59,517 nucleotides of DNA from Rhodanobacter sp. (lineage in GTDB: Bacteria > Pseudomonadota > Gammaproteobacteria > Xanthomonadales > Rhodanobacteraceae). Positions 9,002 to 18,695 of the stretch are shown piece by piece; within the stretch, counting starts at the first letter, position 1, and each line of letters begins with the position of its first letter. The notes under the pieces were generated by a model. It saw only the letters and a program-made list of their open reading frames with translations, was not told the origin of the DNA and did no database searches. The stretch covers positions 1-59,517 of the forward strand of contig SCRO01000049.1 in assembly GCA_004298505.1 (NCBI GenBank), written 5' to 3'. Made by a program: the position numbers and the translations under genes.

Positions 9002-10711
9002 GTGAAGCCTTTGGTGCCGCTGTCCCGTGCCCGCCCGTTGTGGCTGCACGATGCCCGCTGGGAGGTGCTGCTGTTCGGCGCATTCGCCCTGCTCCTGCTT
9101 GGCCTGGGCATCGGCCTGCGCGACCCGTGGCCATCGGACGAGCCACGCTTCGCCCTGGTCGCGCACTGGATGGTCGAACACGGCCAGTGGCTGTTCCCGC
9201 ATCGCGGCCACGAGCTGTATCCGGACAAGCCGCCCGTGTTCATGTGGCTGCAAGCGCTGGCCTACCTGTTGACCCGTAGCTGGCGGGTGGCCTTCCTGTT
9301 GCCATCGCTGCTGGCCGGACTGGGCGCGCTGGCGCTGATCTACGACCTGGCGCGGCGCTTGTGGAACCATCGCAGCGCGCTGCTGGCGGCGGCCACCTTG
9401 CTGGTCACGATCCATTTCACCTACCAGATGCGCGACGCGCAGATCGATCCGTTGCTGCTGGGCTGGATCACCCTGGCCAACTACGGCTTGCTGCGCCACC
9501 TGCTGCTGGGGCCCTCCTGGCGCTGGTTTGCGGTGGGCTGCTTCTTTGCCGGCGTGGGCGTGGTGACCAAGGGCGTGGGCGTGCTCGCGCTGCTGATGCT
9601 GGTCCCCTATGCGCTCGCCCGGCGCGGCAGATGGAAACATCTGGCATGGCCTGCCGGCGGCTGGCGCTGGGCGGCTGGCGCGGCCATGTTCGCGCTGCCG
9701 ATCCTCGGCTGGCTGTTGCCGATGCTGCTGCTCGCTCGCGCCGACGGCGATCCACAGCACGCCGCCTACGTGCAGAACATCCTGTTCGGGCAAACCGTGC
9801 ATCGCTATGCCACGCCGACCGGACATCTGCAGCCGCCGTTCTATTTCCTCGGCATCATCGCAGTCGACTGGCTGCCGCTGTCGCTATTGCTGCCGTGGGT
9901 GCTGCCCGCATGGTGGCGCCGGCTGCAGCGACGCGATGCACGCTTCCTGCTACCGCTGGGCTGGATCGTGCTGATCGTGCTGTTTTTCTCGATCAGCCCG
10001 GGCAAGCGCGATGTCTACATCCTGCCGGCCTTGCCCATCGCCGCGCTCGCGCTGGCACCCTTGCTGCCCGGCTTGCTGCGCCGACGCGGCGTACGCCGCG
10101 CGGTGTGCGCGTTCACCGTGCTGCTGGGCGCGCTGCTGACGCTGGGCGCCGCGCTGGCCCTGTTGCGCCACCCGTCGTGGGCGCTGAAGATCGAGCACAG
10201 CCTGGATCCGCAGATCTGGTGGCTCGGACTCACCATTGGCAGCGCCGGGCTGGTCATCGCAGCGCTCACCCGCGTGCGCCGCGCGCCGCTGGGCTGGCTG
10301 CTGTTCGCGAGCGTGCTGTGGGGCCTGTATGGTTTGTGGGGCTACCCCATGCTCAACGGCGACCGCTCGGCGCGCGACGTGATGGTCAGGGCGCGGGCCA
10401 TCGCCGGTCCTCAAGACACCATCGGTCTGCTGGCCTGGAAGGAGCAGAATCTGCTGATGGCGCGGGGCCCGGTCGCCGAATTCGGCTTCCTGAAACCCTG
10501 GCCGCAACAATATGCCGAGGCCGTCGCGTGGCTGCGGCAGGCTCCGGCGCAGCGCTGGATCTTCAGCCTGGACACGGCCATGGGCAACTGCGTGGATCGT
10601 CACCGCGCCACCTACGTAGGCCACGCCAACCGGCGTGAGTGGTGGATGTTCAGGTTGGACGCGGTATTACCGGGGTGTATCCCGCACACAGATGGCGACG
10701 GCGACAAATGA
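9002..10711 (+). CDS. ArnT/PMT-like membrane glycosyltransferase (GT39/GT83 type)
   Basis: A 569-residue integral membrane protein with about a dozen hydrophobic segments. The early periplasmic loop holds DPWPSDEPRFALVAHWM and HGQWLFPHRGHELYPDKPP, the acidic and substrate-loop pattern of ArnT-like enzymes that move a sugar from a polyprenyl phosphate to a lipid A or glycan acceptor. Start is GTG at 9002 with only a weak ribosome site. The ATG of the O-antigen ligase-like gene overlaps its stop codon, so the two are coupled. The sugar and acceptor cannot be told from sequence. Confidence 0.85.
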   Translation: MKPLVPLSRARPLWLHDARWEVLLFGAFALLLLGLGIGLRDPWPSDEPRFALVAHWMVEHGQWLFPHRGHELYPDKPPVFMWLQALAYLLTRSWRVAFLLPSLLAGLGALALIYDLARRLWNHRSALLAAATLLVTIHFTYQMRDAQIDPLLLGWITLANYGLLRHLLLGPSWRWFAVGCFFAGVGVVTKGVGVLALLMLVPYALARRGRWKHLAWPAGGWRWAAGAAMFALPILGWLLPMLLLARADGDPQHAAYVQNILFGQTVHRYATPTGHLQPPFYFLGIIAVDWLPLSLLLPWVLPAWWRRLQRRDARFLLPLGWIVLIVLFFSISPGKRDVYILPALPIAALALAPLLPGLLRRRGVRRAVCAFTVLLGALLTLGAALALLRHPSWALKIEHSLDPQIWWLGLTIGSAGLVIAALTRVRRAPLGWLLFASVLWGLYGLWGYPMLNGDRSARDVMVRARAIAGPQDTIGLLAWKEQNLLMARGPVAEFGFLKPWPQQYAEAVAWLRQAPAQRWIFSLDTAMGNCVDRHRATYVGHANRREWWMFRLDAVLPGCIPHTDGDGDK

Positions 10712-12081
10712 CCACGGTGTCCAAAGCATGCAGTGCCACCCACGCCGGGATGCCGGATCCGCGCCATGCCGCAGCCCAGCAAGCACGCAGCGACGACCCA
10801 CGCGTGCGCACAGTTGTCCGGATGGAAGCTCACCCCACGCCAGCAACGCCAAAACCCTGGCAAACCTGGGCGATCTCGATCCTGGTGGCGCTGATGCCGC
10901 TGTCGTTTTCGAGCGACCTGCGCCTGAAGGTCGTGCCGACAGGCTTGTTGTTCCTGACCGGGCTGGCGCTGTTGATCGGCTGCGCCGGCACGCGCCGCAG
11001 TTTCCGCGTGGCGTGGCCGCCGGTGACTGCGGCCTTGCTGATGACCGGGTTTGTAATCATCAACGTGCTGGTCCATCGCCTCGGCTGGCGCCCGCTGGAT
11101 CGCCCCGGCCATATCCTGTTGTTTCTGGCCACGGCAGCCTGCTTCAGCCTGCCGCTGCGGATGCGCCTGGTCTGGGTGGGTTTCAGCCTGACGGCGATCG
11201 CACTAGGTGCGACGGGGATCGTGCAACACCATGTACTGGGGATCGATCGCGCCTACGGGCTGAACGGCGGGGCGTCGGCCTCGATCGAACTGGCCACCAT
11301 CCTGCTGGGCCTTTCCGCGATTGCCCTCGTGCAGTTCCTGGCGCCCTCCACCCGTCACTGGGAAAAGCTCGTGCACGTCGTCGCCATGACGCTCGGCATG
11401 TATGGCGCCTTGTTGACCCAGAGTCGGGGCCCGCTGTTGGCGTTTGCACCGATTTTCATGTTGCTGGTGCTGCTGCATGCGCAACGCACCGACCGCTGGC
11501 GCTCAGGTGTGTTGCTGGCCGGCGCGGTATGCGTGATCGCCGCGGCGGCCACGTTCAGCATGCGCCACGAACTGGTCTCGCGTTTCGAGGCAATTGCCCC
11601 GGAGGTGGCCAGTTTCGATCATCGACGCGACGCCAGTGGCGCGGTGCGCGAACGGCTCGAAATGTGGCGCACCGCCGTGCGCGCCTTTGCCACCCATCCC
11701 GTCGCCGGTATCGGCGCCGGCCAGTTTGCCGACTACTCCCGTCAGGAGATCGCCGCCGGACGCAGCAACCCGATCATTGGCCGCTACAACCAGCCGCACA
11801 ACGAATACCTGGAGGCCGCCGCGGCCGGCGGCATCCCCGGGCTGCTGGTGTTGTTGGCGGTGTTCCTCGTGCCGCTGCGCTATTTCGCTCGCCGCGTGCT
11901 GGATACGGATGACGAGATCGCACTACCGGCCTCGATCGGGGTGGCGCTGATCGGCCTGTACATGCTGTGCGCGCTCACCGACAGCGTCTTCTATCGCATG
12001 ATGACGCAGTCGTTCTATTTCTTTCTGGTGCTCGGGCTCGCGTTGCGAATCGGCTGGCTGAGCCGGTCGGATAACGCCTGA
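10708..12081 (+). CDS. O-antigen ligase (WaaL/Wzy-type) membrane protein
   Basis: About 457 residues with ten or more hydrophobic segments and a large periplasmic loop. The Wzy_C-type signature is seen as LTQSRGPLLAF near the middle and as RLEMWRTAVRAFATHPVAGIGAGQF followed by QPHNEYLEAAAAGG. This is the pattern of O-antigen ligases/polymerases that act on undecaprenyl-linked glycan at the periplasmic face. I choose ATG 10708, which overlaps the preceding TGA as ATGA; upstream in-frame residues overlap the previous gene. A start at the later Met before EAHPTPATPKPW is possible. It converges with the GT2 gene on the minus strand. Confidence 0.87.
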   Translation: MTTVSKACSATHAGMPDPRHAAAQQARSDDPRVRTVVRMEAHPTPATPKPWQTWAISILVALMPLSFSSDLRLKVVPTGLLFLTGLALLIGCAGTRRSFRVAWPPVTAALLMTGFVIINVLVHRLGWRPLDRPGHILLFLATAACFSLPLRMRLVWVGFSLTAIALGATGIVQHHVLGIDRAYGLNGGASASIELATILLGLSAIALVQFLAPSTRHWEKLVHVVAMTLGMYGALLTQSRGPLLAFAPIFMLLVLLHAQRTDRWRSGVLLAGAVCVIAAAATFSMRHELVSRFEAIAPEVASFDHRRDASGAVRERLEMWRTAVRAFATHPVAGIGAGQFADYSRQEIAAGRSNPIIGRYNQPHNEYLEAAAAGGIPGLLVLLAVFLVPLRYFARRVLDTDDEIALPASIGVALIGLYMLCALTDSVFYRMMTQSFYFFLVLGLALRIGWLSRSDNA

Positions 12082-12101
12082 GCCAGCTGGTGCACAGCCT
12101 C

Positions 12102-12995
12102 TCAGGCCACGACGGCCTGCGCCACCACCATCCTGTCCGGGAATGCCGACGAGCGGCACGGCGTCGACAAGTGGGTGGTGCGAAGATCAACCGGTGCACC
12201 GGCAAACTCAATCATGTGCTGCGCCACGCCGTGCTCGCAGCGAGTGAGGCCGCTGCGCTTGGCCTCCTCCAGGATGCGATCGTTGGGATTGTCCACGAGG
12301 TGCTTGCGGGTGCGGTGGTACAGATGCACCGCCAGCCCGCCCAGGCGCAGGTCGCGCCGGAGCAGGCCGGCATGGAAGGCACGCACCGCCAGTTCGGTAT
12401 CCTCGCGGCCCCAACCGGTCATCGCCTCGTTGAAGCCATTGAGACGCAGCAGGTCGTCGCGCCAGAACGCCATGTTGCAACTCTTGATGCCGCGTTGCCG
12501 ACGGCTTGGCCGGGCAAACACGCGGGCCAATGCCGGAAGTCGCAGCGTATGCCGCCGCCGATCGATGCCGCGGCGGAAAAACTCCGGAAACGAAGGGCCG
12601 CGCCCCAGCATGCCCTTGACCGAACTCGCATCGGTAAGCACGCGCGAGCCCTGGGCAAAACAGCCACGTCGCGCAAACGCCCGGTGATCGGCAATGAAGT
12701 GCCGCTCGGCCACCATGTCGCCGTCGAGCAGGATGACGTAATCGCCCCGGGCGGCGGCGATCGCACGGTTTCGCGCGCGACTCATCCGCGCCCCGTCATC
12801 CGGTTGCCACAGATGCACCAGCCGCACCGGATAGTCGTGCGCCAGGCGCAGCAGCAGCTCGCACGTGGCGGGCTGCGAGCCATCGTCCGTGACGATGACC
12901 TCGTATGGCAGCTCCGTCTGGCGCGCAAGCGAGCGCAGCACCAGCTCGAGCGCCTCGGGCCAGTTGTAGGTGATTACGGCGACACTGATGCGCAT
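12102..12995 (-). CDS. family 2 glycosyltransferase with galactosyltransferase-type C-terminus
   Basis: A 297-residue soluble GT-A enzyme: N-terminal RISVAVITYNWPEALELVL, a DDGS motif near residue 37, the metal-binding motif LLDGDMV (DxD-like) near residue 95, and GWGREDTELAVRAFHAG around residue 190, typical of the galactosyltransferase C-terminal domain. I start it at MRISVAV (ATG 12993-12995) since the fold begins there; an upstream in-frame start would add 19 unconserved residues. It sits in the surface-glycan block and probably adds a sugar to LPS core or a polysaccharide unit. Confidence 0.88.
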   Translation of the reverse strand: MRISVAVITYNWPEALELVLRSLARQTELPYEVIVTDDGSQPATCELLLRLAHDYPVRLVHLWQPDDGARMSRARNRAIAAARGDYVILLDGDMVAERHFIADHRAFARRGCFAQGSRVLTDASSVKGMLGRGPSFPEFFRRGIDRRRHTLRLPALARVFARPSRRQRGIKSCNMAFWRDDLLRLNGFNEAMTGWGREDTELAVRAFHAGLLRRDLRLGGLAVHLYHRTRKHLVDNPNDRILEEAKRSGLTRCEHGVAQHMIEFAGAPVDLRTTHLSTPCRSSAFPDRMVVAQAVVA

Positions 12996-13292
12996 GGGCT
13001 GTCCCGGCTGACGATTCGTGCAAATTCCTGCTGACGCGGCCTCCAGCCGCAAGCGGGCGCATCCAAAGCCGGTCCCACCCCCGCCAGGTCATCCACGCCC
13101 GACGCCTTGCTGGCGGACAATCAGGTGCGCCTTTCACCCGGGCACGCTGCCCGATGCCCACCGTCGCCACGATGTCCCGAAGACGGCTGGCGCGTGGCTT
13201 GCGGTTCCTGTATCGCCGACATCTGCACTCATTCGGTGGGCGAATCATAACTCGCCGCCGAACGAACCGCATGCTTCGGCTAGAATCCGCCC

Positions 13293-14108
13293 ATGCCCGC
13301 CCTCCCGCTGACCCTCGCCGTCATCACCCACAACGAGGCTGACACGATTGCGCGCTGCCTGGACAGCGTCCCGTTCGCGGCCGAAAAACTGGTGGTCGAT
13401 TCGGGCAGCGACGACGACACCGTGGCCATCGCGCGGGCGCATGGCGCGCGCGTGGTACACCAGGACTGGCTTGGCTTCGGTGCACAACGCAACTTCACCA
13501 GCGGCCAGTGCCGCCATGACTGGATCCTGGTGCTGGATGCCGACGAATACCTCAGCCCGGAACTTGCCGACGAACTGCAACAGCGCCTGCCCGCACTGAT
13601 CGCCAGCGACACGCCCGCGGCCTGGCTGCGCCGCAGCACGATCTACATGGGCCGGCCGATGCGCTGGTACCGGCCGGCCGTGGGCGAGAAGCTGGTGCGG
13701 TTGTATCACCGCGATCGCGCGCGCTGGAGCGATGCGCGCGTACACGAGTCACTGCGCTTCGACGGCATCGCGCCGACCCTGCACGCGACCTTCAACCACA
13801 GCAACAACCCGACCCTGGTGCACAAGCAACTCAAGGTGCTGCGCTATGCCGAACTGAAGTGCCGGGACTGGCTGGACAAGCGCAAACCGGTGCGTATGTG
13901 GCAATCGCCATTCGTGTTTGCGCTGGCGTTCCTCAAGGATTATGTCTTCCGGCTGGCCTTCCTCGACGGCTGGCGCGGTTTCATGATCGCCCACACAGCG
14001 GCCAGTTATGCCATCTACAAGCGCATGCGCTATTACGAGATGATCCACAACCCGGCATCGGTGGCGCGCGCCGGCGACTTGCTCGACAAGCATGGAATCG
14101 ATCGCTGA
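13293..14108 (+). CDS. family 2 glycosyltransferase, WaaE/KdtX-like LPS core enzyme
   Basis: A 271-residue GT2 enzyme. LTLAVITHNEADTIARCLDS, VVDSGSDDDTVAIAR and LVLDADEYLSPELADEL are the motifs of the WaaE/KdtX group, which adds glucose to LPS core heptose in other species. The C-terminal part (KDYVFRLAFLDGWRGFMIAHTAASYAIYKRM region) is a conserved membrane-associating segment of this group. The stop codon overlaps the ATG of the next gene by one base (TGATG), so the two are coupled. Acceptor and sugar are inferred by family only. Confidence 0.9.
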   Translation: MPALPLTLAVITHNEADTIARCLDSVPFAAEKLVVDSGSDDDTVAIARAHGARVVHQDWLGFGAQRNFTSGQCRHDWILVLDADEYLSPELADELQQRLPALIASDTPAAWLRRSTIYMGRPMRWYRPAVGEKLVRLYHRDRARWSDARVHESLRFDGIAPTLHATFNHSNNPTLVHKQLKVLRYAELKCRDWLDKRKPVRMWQSPFVFALAFLKDYVFRLAFLDGWRGFMIAHTAASYAIYKRMRYYEMIHNPASVARAGDLLDKHGIDR

Positions 14109-15139
14109 TGACTGAGCCCAGACACTACCTTCTGTACGGCTCCGAGCGCTACGCGCTGGCCATCCTGCGCCCGCTGCAGGAGGCTATCCGTGCCCGCGGC
14201 GACGAAACGGCCTGGTTCTTCGACGGCCCCGGCGCGGAGGACCTCGTCGCGGGCGAACGCCTGCTGAGCGTGCCCGAAGCGCGTGCCTGGAAGCCGTTGG
14301 CGGTGTTGACGCCAGGCAATCACCTGCCGCATTTCCTTCCCGGCGTGAAGGTCGAGGTGTTCCACGGTTTCGACGCCGGCAAGCCGCGCCACATTTATAT
14401 CCGCGGCTTCTTCGACCTGTATTGCACCACCGGCCCGCGCGACACCGCGCAGTTCCAGGCGCTGGCCGACAAGCTCGGCCATTTCGCGGTGACGGAAACC
14501 GGCTGGCCCAAACTCGACCCGTTCATGCGCGAAATCGCCGGAGCGCTGCCGGCGGTGCGCCAGCCACCGGTGATCCTGTACCACTCCACATTCTCGCCCG
14601 CATGGAGCGCCGCCGAGACCTTGTACGAGGAGGTGAAGCGACTGTCCCGCGACGGGCGCTGGCGCTGGATCGTCACCTTCCATCCGAAGATGAATCCACG
14701 CGCGCGCGCGCGCTACCAGGCGCTGCAGAACGAACACCTCACGTTCGCACAAAACGACAACATCCTCGAGCTGTTCGCGCAGGTCGACATGATGTGCTCG
14801 GATACGTCCTCCGCACTCAATGAATTTCTGCTCACCGGCAAGCCGGTGGTCACTTTCAAGAACCGACGGCCCGGCCCGCAGCTGATCGACATCGACGATC
14901 CGGCACAATTCGAAAGCGCGATCGAACATGCGCTGGCGCGGCCACCGGAGCTGATGCAGGCGATTCGTGACTATGCCGACGCGATCCACCCGTATCGCGA
15001 TGGCCGTTCCAGCGAGCGGGTACTCGATGCGATCAACACGTTCATCGCCCATGGCGCAAGAAATCGCCGGCGCAAGCCGCTGAATCTGTGGCGCAAACTG
15101 AAGCTGCGCCGACGCATCGGCTACTGGGGACCGGCCTGA
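14108..15139 (+). CDS. CDP-glycerol glycerophosphotransferase-like protein
   Basis: A 343-residue protein whose C-terminal half resembles the TagB/TagF/CDP-glycerol transferase family: ILYHSTFSPAWSAAETLYEE, IVTFHPKMNP, and DMMCSDTSSALNEFLLTGKP with the conserved Ser/Asp around a nucleotide-binding loop. It would transfer glycerol phosphate (or a related group) to a surface glycan. ATG 14108 overlaps the previous stop codon. Such enzymes are classically Gram-positive teichoic acid enzymes, but homologues occur in LPS gene sets of Gram-negatives. Substrate unknown. Confidence 0.8.
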   Translation: MTEPRHYLLYGSERYALAILRPLQEAIRARGDETAWFFDGPGAEDLVAGERLLSVPEARAWKPLAVLTPGNHLPHFLPGVKVEVFHGFDAGKPRHIYIRGFFDLYCTTGPRDTAQFQALADKLGHFAVTETGWPKLDPFMREIAGALPAVRQPPVILYHSTFSPAWSAAETLYEEVKRLSRDGRWRWIVTFHPKMNPRARARYQALQNEHLTFAQNDNILELFAQVDMMCSDTSSALNEFLLTGKPVVTFKNRRPGPQLIDIDDPAQFESAIEHALARPPELMQAIRDYADAIHPYRDGRSSERVLDAINTFIAHGARNRRRKPLNLWRKLKLRRRIGYWGPA

Positions 15140-15207
15140 CCACGGGCCTGCGCCCGGCCCCGGCATCACGCCGGCTAGAATCACCGCAGTTCACCAAGAG
15201 TCTGCCC

Positions 15208-16935
15208 GTGTCATCAAGCACCCCTAACCGTCTCGAACTCCTGCGCGTTACGTGGCCGTGGCTGCCACTGTGGACGCTGGTGGCGCTGCTGGCGATCTTC
15301 GCGCACGGCCCGATGCCGCTGTATTCCACCCGCACCCTGGCGGTGGCCTGGGACATGTGGAGCCACGGCCAGTGGCTGGTGCCGCACATCAACAGCCAGC
15401 CCTATAGCGAGAAGGCGCCGCTGCTGTTCTGGCTGATCCACGCTGGCTGGTTCGCGTTTGGCGTCAGCGATGTCTGGCCACGTGTATTGGAAGTGCTGAT
15501 CGGAGGCACCCAACTGGTGCTGGTCACGCGGCTGGCACAGCGCTTGTTTCCGCAGCGGCCGTGGATAAGCAAGGCTGCGCCATGGATGCTGCTGGCGTTC
15601 GGCTATGCCTTTTTGTTCGGCCTGCAGATCATGTATGACGTGCTGCTCGCGGTGTGGGCACTGGCCGCCTTGCTGTGCCTCACGCCAAAGCCCCGGCGCG
15701 CCGAACCGCGCTGGCTGCTGTTCGGCCTGTGCCTCGGTTTCGGGCTGCTGACCAAGGGCCCGGTGATGCTGTTGCATGTGCTCTTTCCGTGGCTGCTCGG
15801 ACCGTTGTGGAGCGACTGGGCAAGCCAGCATCGCGCCCGCTGGTACGGTCGCGGCGTGCTGTCGCTGCTGCTCGGTGGTGCGATGCTGCTGGCCTGGGCC
15901 GTGCCGGCCGGGTTCGCTGGTGGCGAGGCGTACCGGCAACGTCTGTTCTTCACCCAGACCGCCGGCCGCGTGGTCGACAAGCTGGCCCAGGGCAAGAACC
16001 TGCAAAATCATGCCGAGCCATTCTGGTTCTACCTGCTGTGGCTGCCGGTGCTGTTGTTTCCGTTCAGCGGCTGGCCACGCATGTGGGTGGCGCTCGCCGG
16101 ACTGCGCCGGCCGCTCGAATCCGGGCTGCGTTTTGCGCTGTGCTGGCTGCTGCCCGTCTTCGTCGTGTTCTCGCTGATCAGCGGCAAACAGCTCTACTAT
16201 CCGCTGCCGGAACTGGCCGGCATCGCCTTGCTGATGGCCGGCGCGATCGCGGTCCTGCGCGAGCGCCGACCGACTCTGGCCAACCACCACTGGCTCGGGA
16301 CCTGGCCGCTGGGCGCGGGTAGCATCGTGTTTGCCGCACTGCTGTTCGCACTGCCCTTGCTGGTCGATCACAACGTCGTGCATGCCGAGTGGGCCGACGC
16401 GACCGCGCCCTACAGCCGCTATTTCAGCGTGATCTTCCTGCTGCTGGGCATCCTGACGCTGCTGCGTGGCCGCGGCGAGTTGCGGCGTCTGGCGGTGGCC
16501 GGGCTGACCGGCGTGTTCGCCCTGAATGCGCTGTTCACGCTGACCTTGTGGCCGCGCTGGGACCTGCGCCCCGCCGCCCACTTGCTGGGCGACGCGGCAC
16601 GGGCCGGTCATCCGCTCGCCCATCTGGGCAACTATGAAGGCGAGTTCCATTTCGCCGGCCGACTGATCCGACCGATCACCGAGCTCTACGGAGACAAGGC
16701 CTTGCAGGACTATGCGCGCACCCATCCGGATGGCCTGGTCGTGGCACACCCGGGAAAGCTGACTCCGGCCGACCTGCGTTACGCCCTGCTGGTGCAGCCG
16801 TTCCGCTCATCCTGGGTGGTGATCTGGCCGGCGACTTCACTGGCCGACTTGCGCGCAGGGCACACGCCGCCGGAACCGGCGCAGCCGACCCAGGTCTATT
16901 CGCCCGACGACGGGCGCCATCAAACCCGGCCGTGA
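15208..16935 (+). CDS. ArnT/PMT-like membrane glycosyltransferase (second copy)
   Basis: Around 575 residues with about 12 membrane segments. The first periplasmic loop shows STRTLAVAWDMWSHGQWLVP followed by NSQPYSEKAPLLFWL, the same acceptor-loop layout as the protein at 9002-10711, so the two are paralogous in type though clearly diverged. I prefer GTG at 15208, preceded by AAGAG; the frame is open upstream to 15088 inside the previous gene. The last ~150 residues form a soluble periplasmic tail. Neighbours suggest a role in LPS or lipid A decoration. Confidence 0.83.
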   Translation: MSSSTPNRLELLRVTWPWLPLWTLVALLAIFAHGPMPLYSTRTLAVAWDMWSHGQWLVPHINSQPYSEKAPLLFWLIHAGWFAFGVSDVWPRVLEVLIGGTQLVLVTRLAQRLFPQRPWISKAAPWMLLAFGYAFLFGLQIMYDVLLAVWALAALLCLTPKPRRAEPRWLLFGLCLGFGLLTKGPVMLLHVLFPWLLGPLWSDWASQHRARWYGRGVLSLLLGGAMLLAWAVPAGFAGGEAYRQRLFFTQTAGRVVDKLAQGKNLQNHAEPFWFYLLWLPVLLFPFSGWPRMWVALAGLRRPLESGLRFALCWLLPVFVVFSLISGKQLYYPLPELAGIALLMAGAIAVLRERRPTLANHHWLGTWPLGAGSIVFAALLFALPLLVDHNVVHAEWADATAPYSRYFSVIFLLLGILTLLRGRGELRRLAVAGLTGVFALNALFTLTLWPRWDLRPAAHLLGDAARAGHPLAHLGNYEGEFHFAGRLIRPITELYGDKALQDYARTHPDGLVVAHPGKLTPADLRYALLVQPFRSSWVVIWPATSLADLRAGHTPPEPAQPTQVYSPDDGRHQTRP

Positions 16936-16945
16936 GCAGATCGGC

Positions 16946-17269
16946 ATGCGCAACCTGATCGACAACCTGCGCCAGCAATGTGACGGCCCACGCGACGGTG
17001 CGCTGCTGCGTTTTTCGTTGGGGAGCGCGTTGCTGGGCGAGAAGAACGCCACGGCGGCGATCGCGGAGCTGGAACGGGCGCTGGAGTTCGACCCGGTCTA
17101 TTCAGCGGCCTGGAAGCTGCTCGGCAAGGCCTGCCTGGAAGCCGGCCAGCCCGATGCGGCGACCCATGCCTGGCGCCGCGGCATTGCCGCGGCGAACCGG
17201 CGCGGCGACAAACAGGCCGAAAAGGAGATGACGGTATTCCTGCGACGGCTGGACAAGACCCCACCGTAG
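16946..17269 (+). CDS. small TPR-repeat protein
   Basis: A 107-residue soluble protein made of roughly two to three tetratricopeptide-like helix pairs: RFSLGSALLGEKNATAAIAE and AAWKLLGKACLEAGQPDAATHAWRRGI carry the small/large TPR residue pattern. It begins 10 bases after the membrane glycosyltransferase gene and ends just before the convergent acyltransferase gene. It is probably a protein-protein interaction module; no specific partner can be read from the sequence. Confidence 0.78.
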   Translation: MRNLIDNLRQQCDGPRDGALLRFSLGSALLGEKNATAAIAELERALEFDPVYSAAWKLLGKACLEAGQPDAATHAWRRGIAAANRRGDKQAEKEMTVFLRRLDKTPP

Positions 17270-17274
17270 CCGCG

Positions 17275-18168
17275 CTACCTGCCCTCGTTGTCGTACGGAC
17301 TGACCAGGCCATGGGCCGACCAGCGCTTGTATTGCCACTGATACTGGGCGAAGGCCAGCTCGACGCAATCCTGCACGCCACGATTCAGCGCCGTGCAGGC
17401 GACCCGGGCATCGGCGGCGGCGATGCCCGCCGGCGCCGGCAGCAGATGGATCCGATAGCCCGCACCGGCAGGAAGACGCTCGGCGAACGCGAACAACACG
17501 CTGGCACCGGTGCGCGCGGCCAACCGCGGCAACAGCACCATCGTCAGCGCATCACGACCGAAAAACGGCACCAGCTGCCCCTCGCCCGCGCGCGGCTTTT
17601 GATCCGGCAGAATGCCCACCGCGCCACCGGCCGATAGGCGCTTGTACAAGGCGCGCACACCGGCGCCATCAGCGCGGATCTGCTGCGGTGCGAGCGCCCC
17701 ACGCACCTTGCGCAACAGCCCCTCGATAGCGGCGATGCGCGGCGGCCGGTACAGGATGGCCATCGAGGTCTTGCGACACAACCAGTAATTCAACAATTCC
17801 CAGCAACCCAGGTGCGGCGCGGCGATGATCACCCCCTTGCCCGCCGCCAGTGCAGCATCAAGCAGGGCCTCGCCACGCACCTCGCGCACCAGCTCCAGCG
17901 CGCGCTCGGCGCCGCTACCCCAGACCTTGACGATCTCGCTGATCGACTTGCCGCTTTCGGCCATCACCTCACGCAGCAGCGCCGCGCGCCCGGCTTCATC
18001 CAGCGACGGCCGCGCGATAGCCAGGTTCACGGCGGTGTGGTGGGCCGTGCGCCCGCCGCGCCACAACACCAGCCGCCCAAAGGCGACTCCGATACCGTGC
18101 AGGGCCCGCAGCGGGAGCAAGGCGAGCAGACGCAGGCAAAGATAGATCAGATAAATGTCCGGGCGCAT
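17275..18168 (-). CDS. LpxL/HtrB-family lipid A acyltransferase
   Basis: A 297-residue inner-membrane acyltransferase of the LpxL/LpxM family, which adds a secondary acyl chain to lipid A from acyl-ACP. A hydrophobic N-terminus (about residues 5-25) anchors it. The HX4(D/E) catalytic pair is seen in PHLGCWELLNYW near residue 130, followed by YRPPRIA and the GILPDQKPRAGEG segment. I start at MRPDIYLIYL (ATG 18166-18168); a start 21 bases upstream is also possible. It converges with the TPR gene and is divergent from dtd. Whether it adds the first or second secondary chain is unclear. Confidence 0.9.
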   Translation of the reverse strand: MRPDIYLIYLCLRLLALLPLRALHGIGVAFGRLVLWRGGRTAHHTAVNLAIARPSLDEAGRAALLREVMAESGKSISEIVKVWGSGAERALELVREVRGEALLDAALAAGKGVIIAAPHLGCWELLNYWLCRKTSMAILYRPPRIAAIEGLLRKVRGALAPQQIRADGAGVRALYKRLSAGGAVGILPDQKPRAGEGQLVPFFGRDALTMVLLPRLAARTGASVLFAFAERLPAGAGYRIHLLPAPAGIAAADARVACTALNRGVQDCVELAFAQYQWQYKRWSAHGLVSPYDNEGR

Positions 18169-18232
18169 GAACGAAAGTGTAAAGGACACCCGCCACGGCC
18201 GGGCCGTTCATCGTTATATGCTTTTGCAAATC

Positions 18233-18254
18233 CCGAATCCCGAATCCCGAATCC
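18233..18254. repeat. three tandem CCCGAAT heptamers
   Basis: Three consecutive copies of a CCCGAAT-type heptamer (AATCCCG in another phase) end directly at the dtd ATG. Short runs of this GGGATTC/CCCGAAT unit are frequent between genes in Xanthomonadaceae, from general knowledge. Here the repeats fill the place where a ribosome site for dtd would be expected. Confidence 0.75.
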
Positions 18255-18695
18255 ATGATCGCCCTGATCCAACGAGTAACCTCCGCCAACGTCCGGGTCG
18301 GCACCGAGACGGTCGGCTCGATCGGCCCCGGCCTGCTCGCGCTGGTGGCGGTACAGCCGGACGACGGCGAGGCGCAGGCGAAGCGCATGCTGGAACGACT
18401 GCTTGGCTATCGCATATTTGCCGACGAGGCCGGCAAGATGAACCGCTCGCTCAGCGACATCGGTGGCGGCCTGCTGCTGGTCAGTCAGTTCACGCTGGCC
18501 GCCGACACCCGTTCCGGCATGCGTCCCGGCTTTAGCCGCGCGGCGTCACCGGAGCACGGTCGGCGCTGGTTCGAGCGCCTGCTGGAGCTGGCACGGACCG
18601 CACACGCAGGGGTGGAAACCGGCCGCTTCGGTGCCCATATGGTGATCCAGCTGGTCAACGACGGCCCGGTCACGTTCTGGCTGGACACGGGTTGA
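18255..18695 (+). CDS. dtd: D-aminoacyl-tRNA deacylase
   Basis: A 146-residue dimeric enzyme that hydrolyses D-aminoacyl-tRNAs (and Gly-tRNA-Ala), recycling mischarged tRNA. The two active-site motifs are intact: SQFTLAAD (about residues 77-84) and [11 protein letters not shown] (about 134-144), the latter carrying the cross-subunit Gly-Pro. Start is fixed by MIALIQRV, the conserved N-terminal strand. It has no clear Shine-Dalgarno sequence, because CCCGAAT repeats precede it. Confidence 0.96.
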   Translation: MIALIQRVTSANVRVGTETVGSIGPGLLALVAVQPDDGEAQAKRMLERLLGYRIFADEAGKMNRSLSDIGGGLLLVSQFTLAADTRSGMRPGFSRAASPEHGRRWFERLLELARTAHAGVETGRFGAHMVIQLVNDGPVTFWLDTG

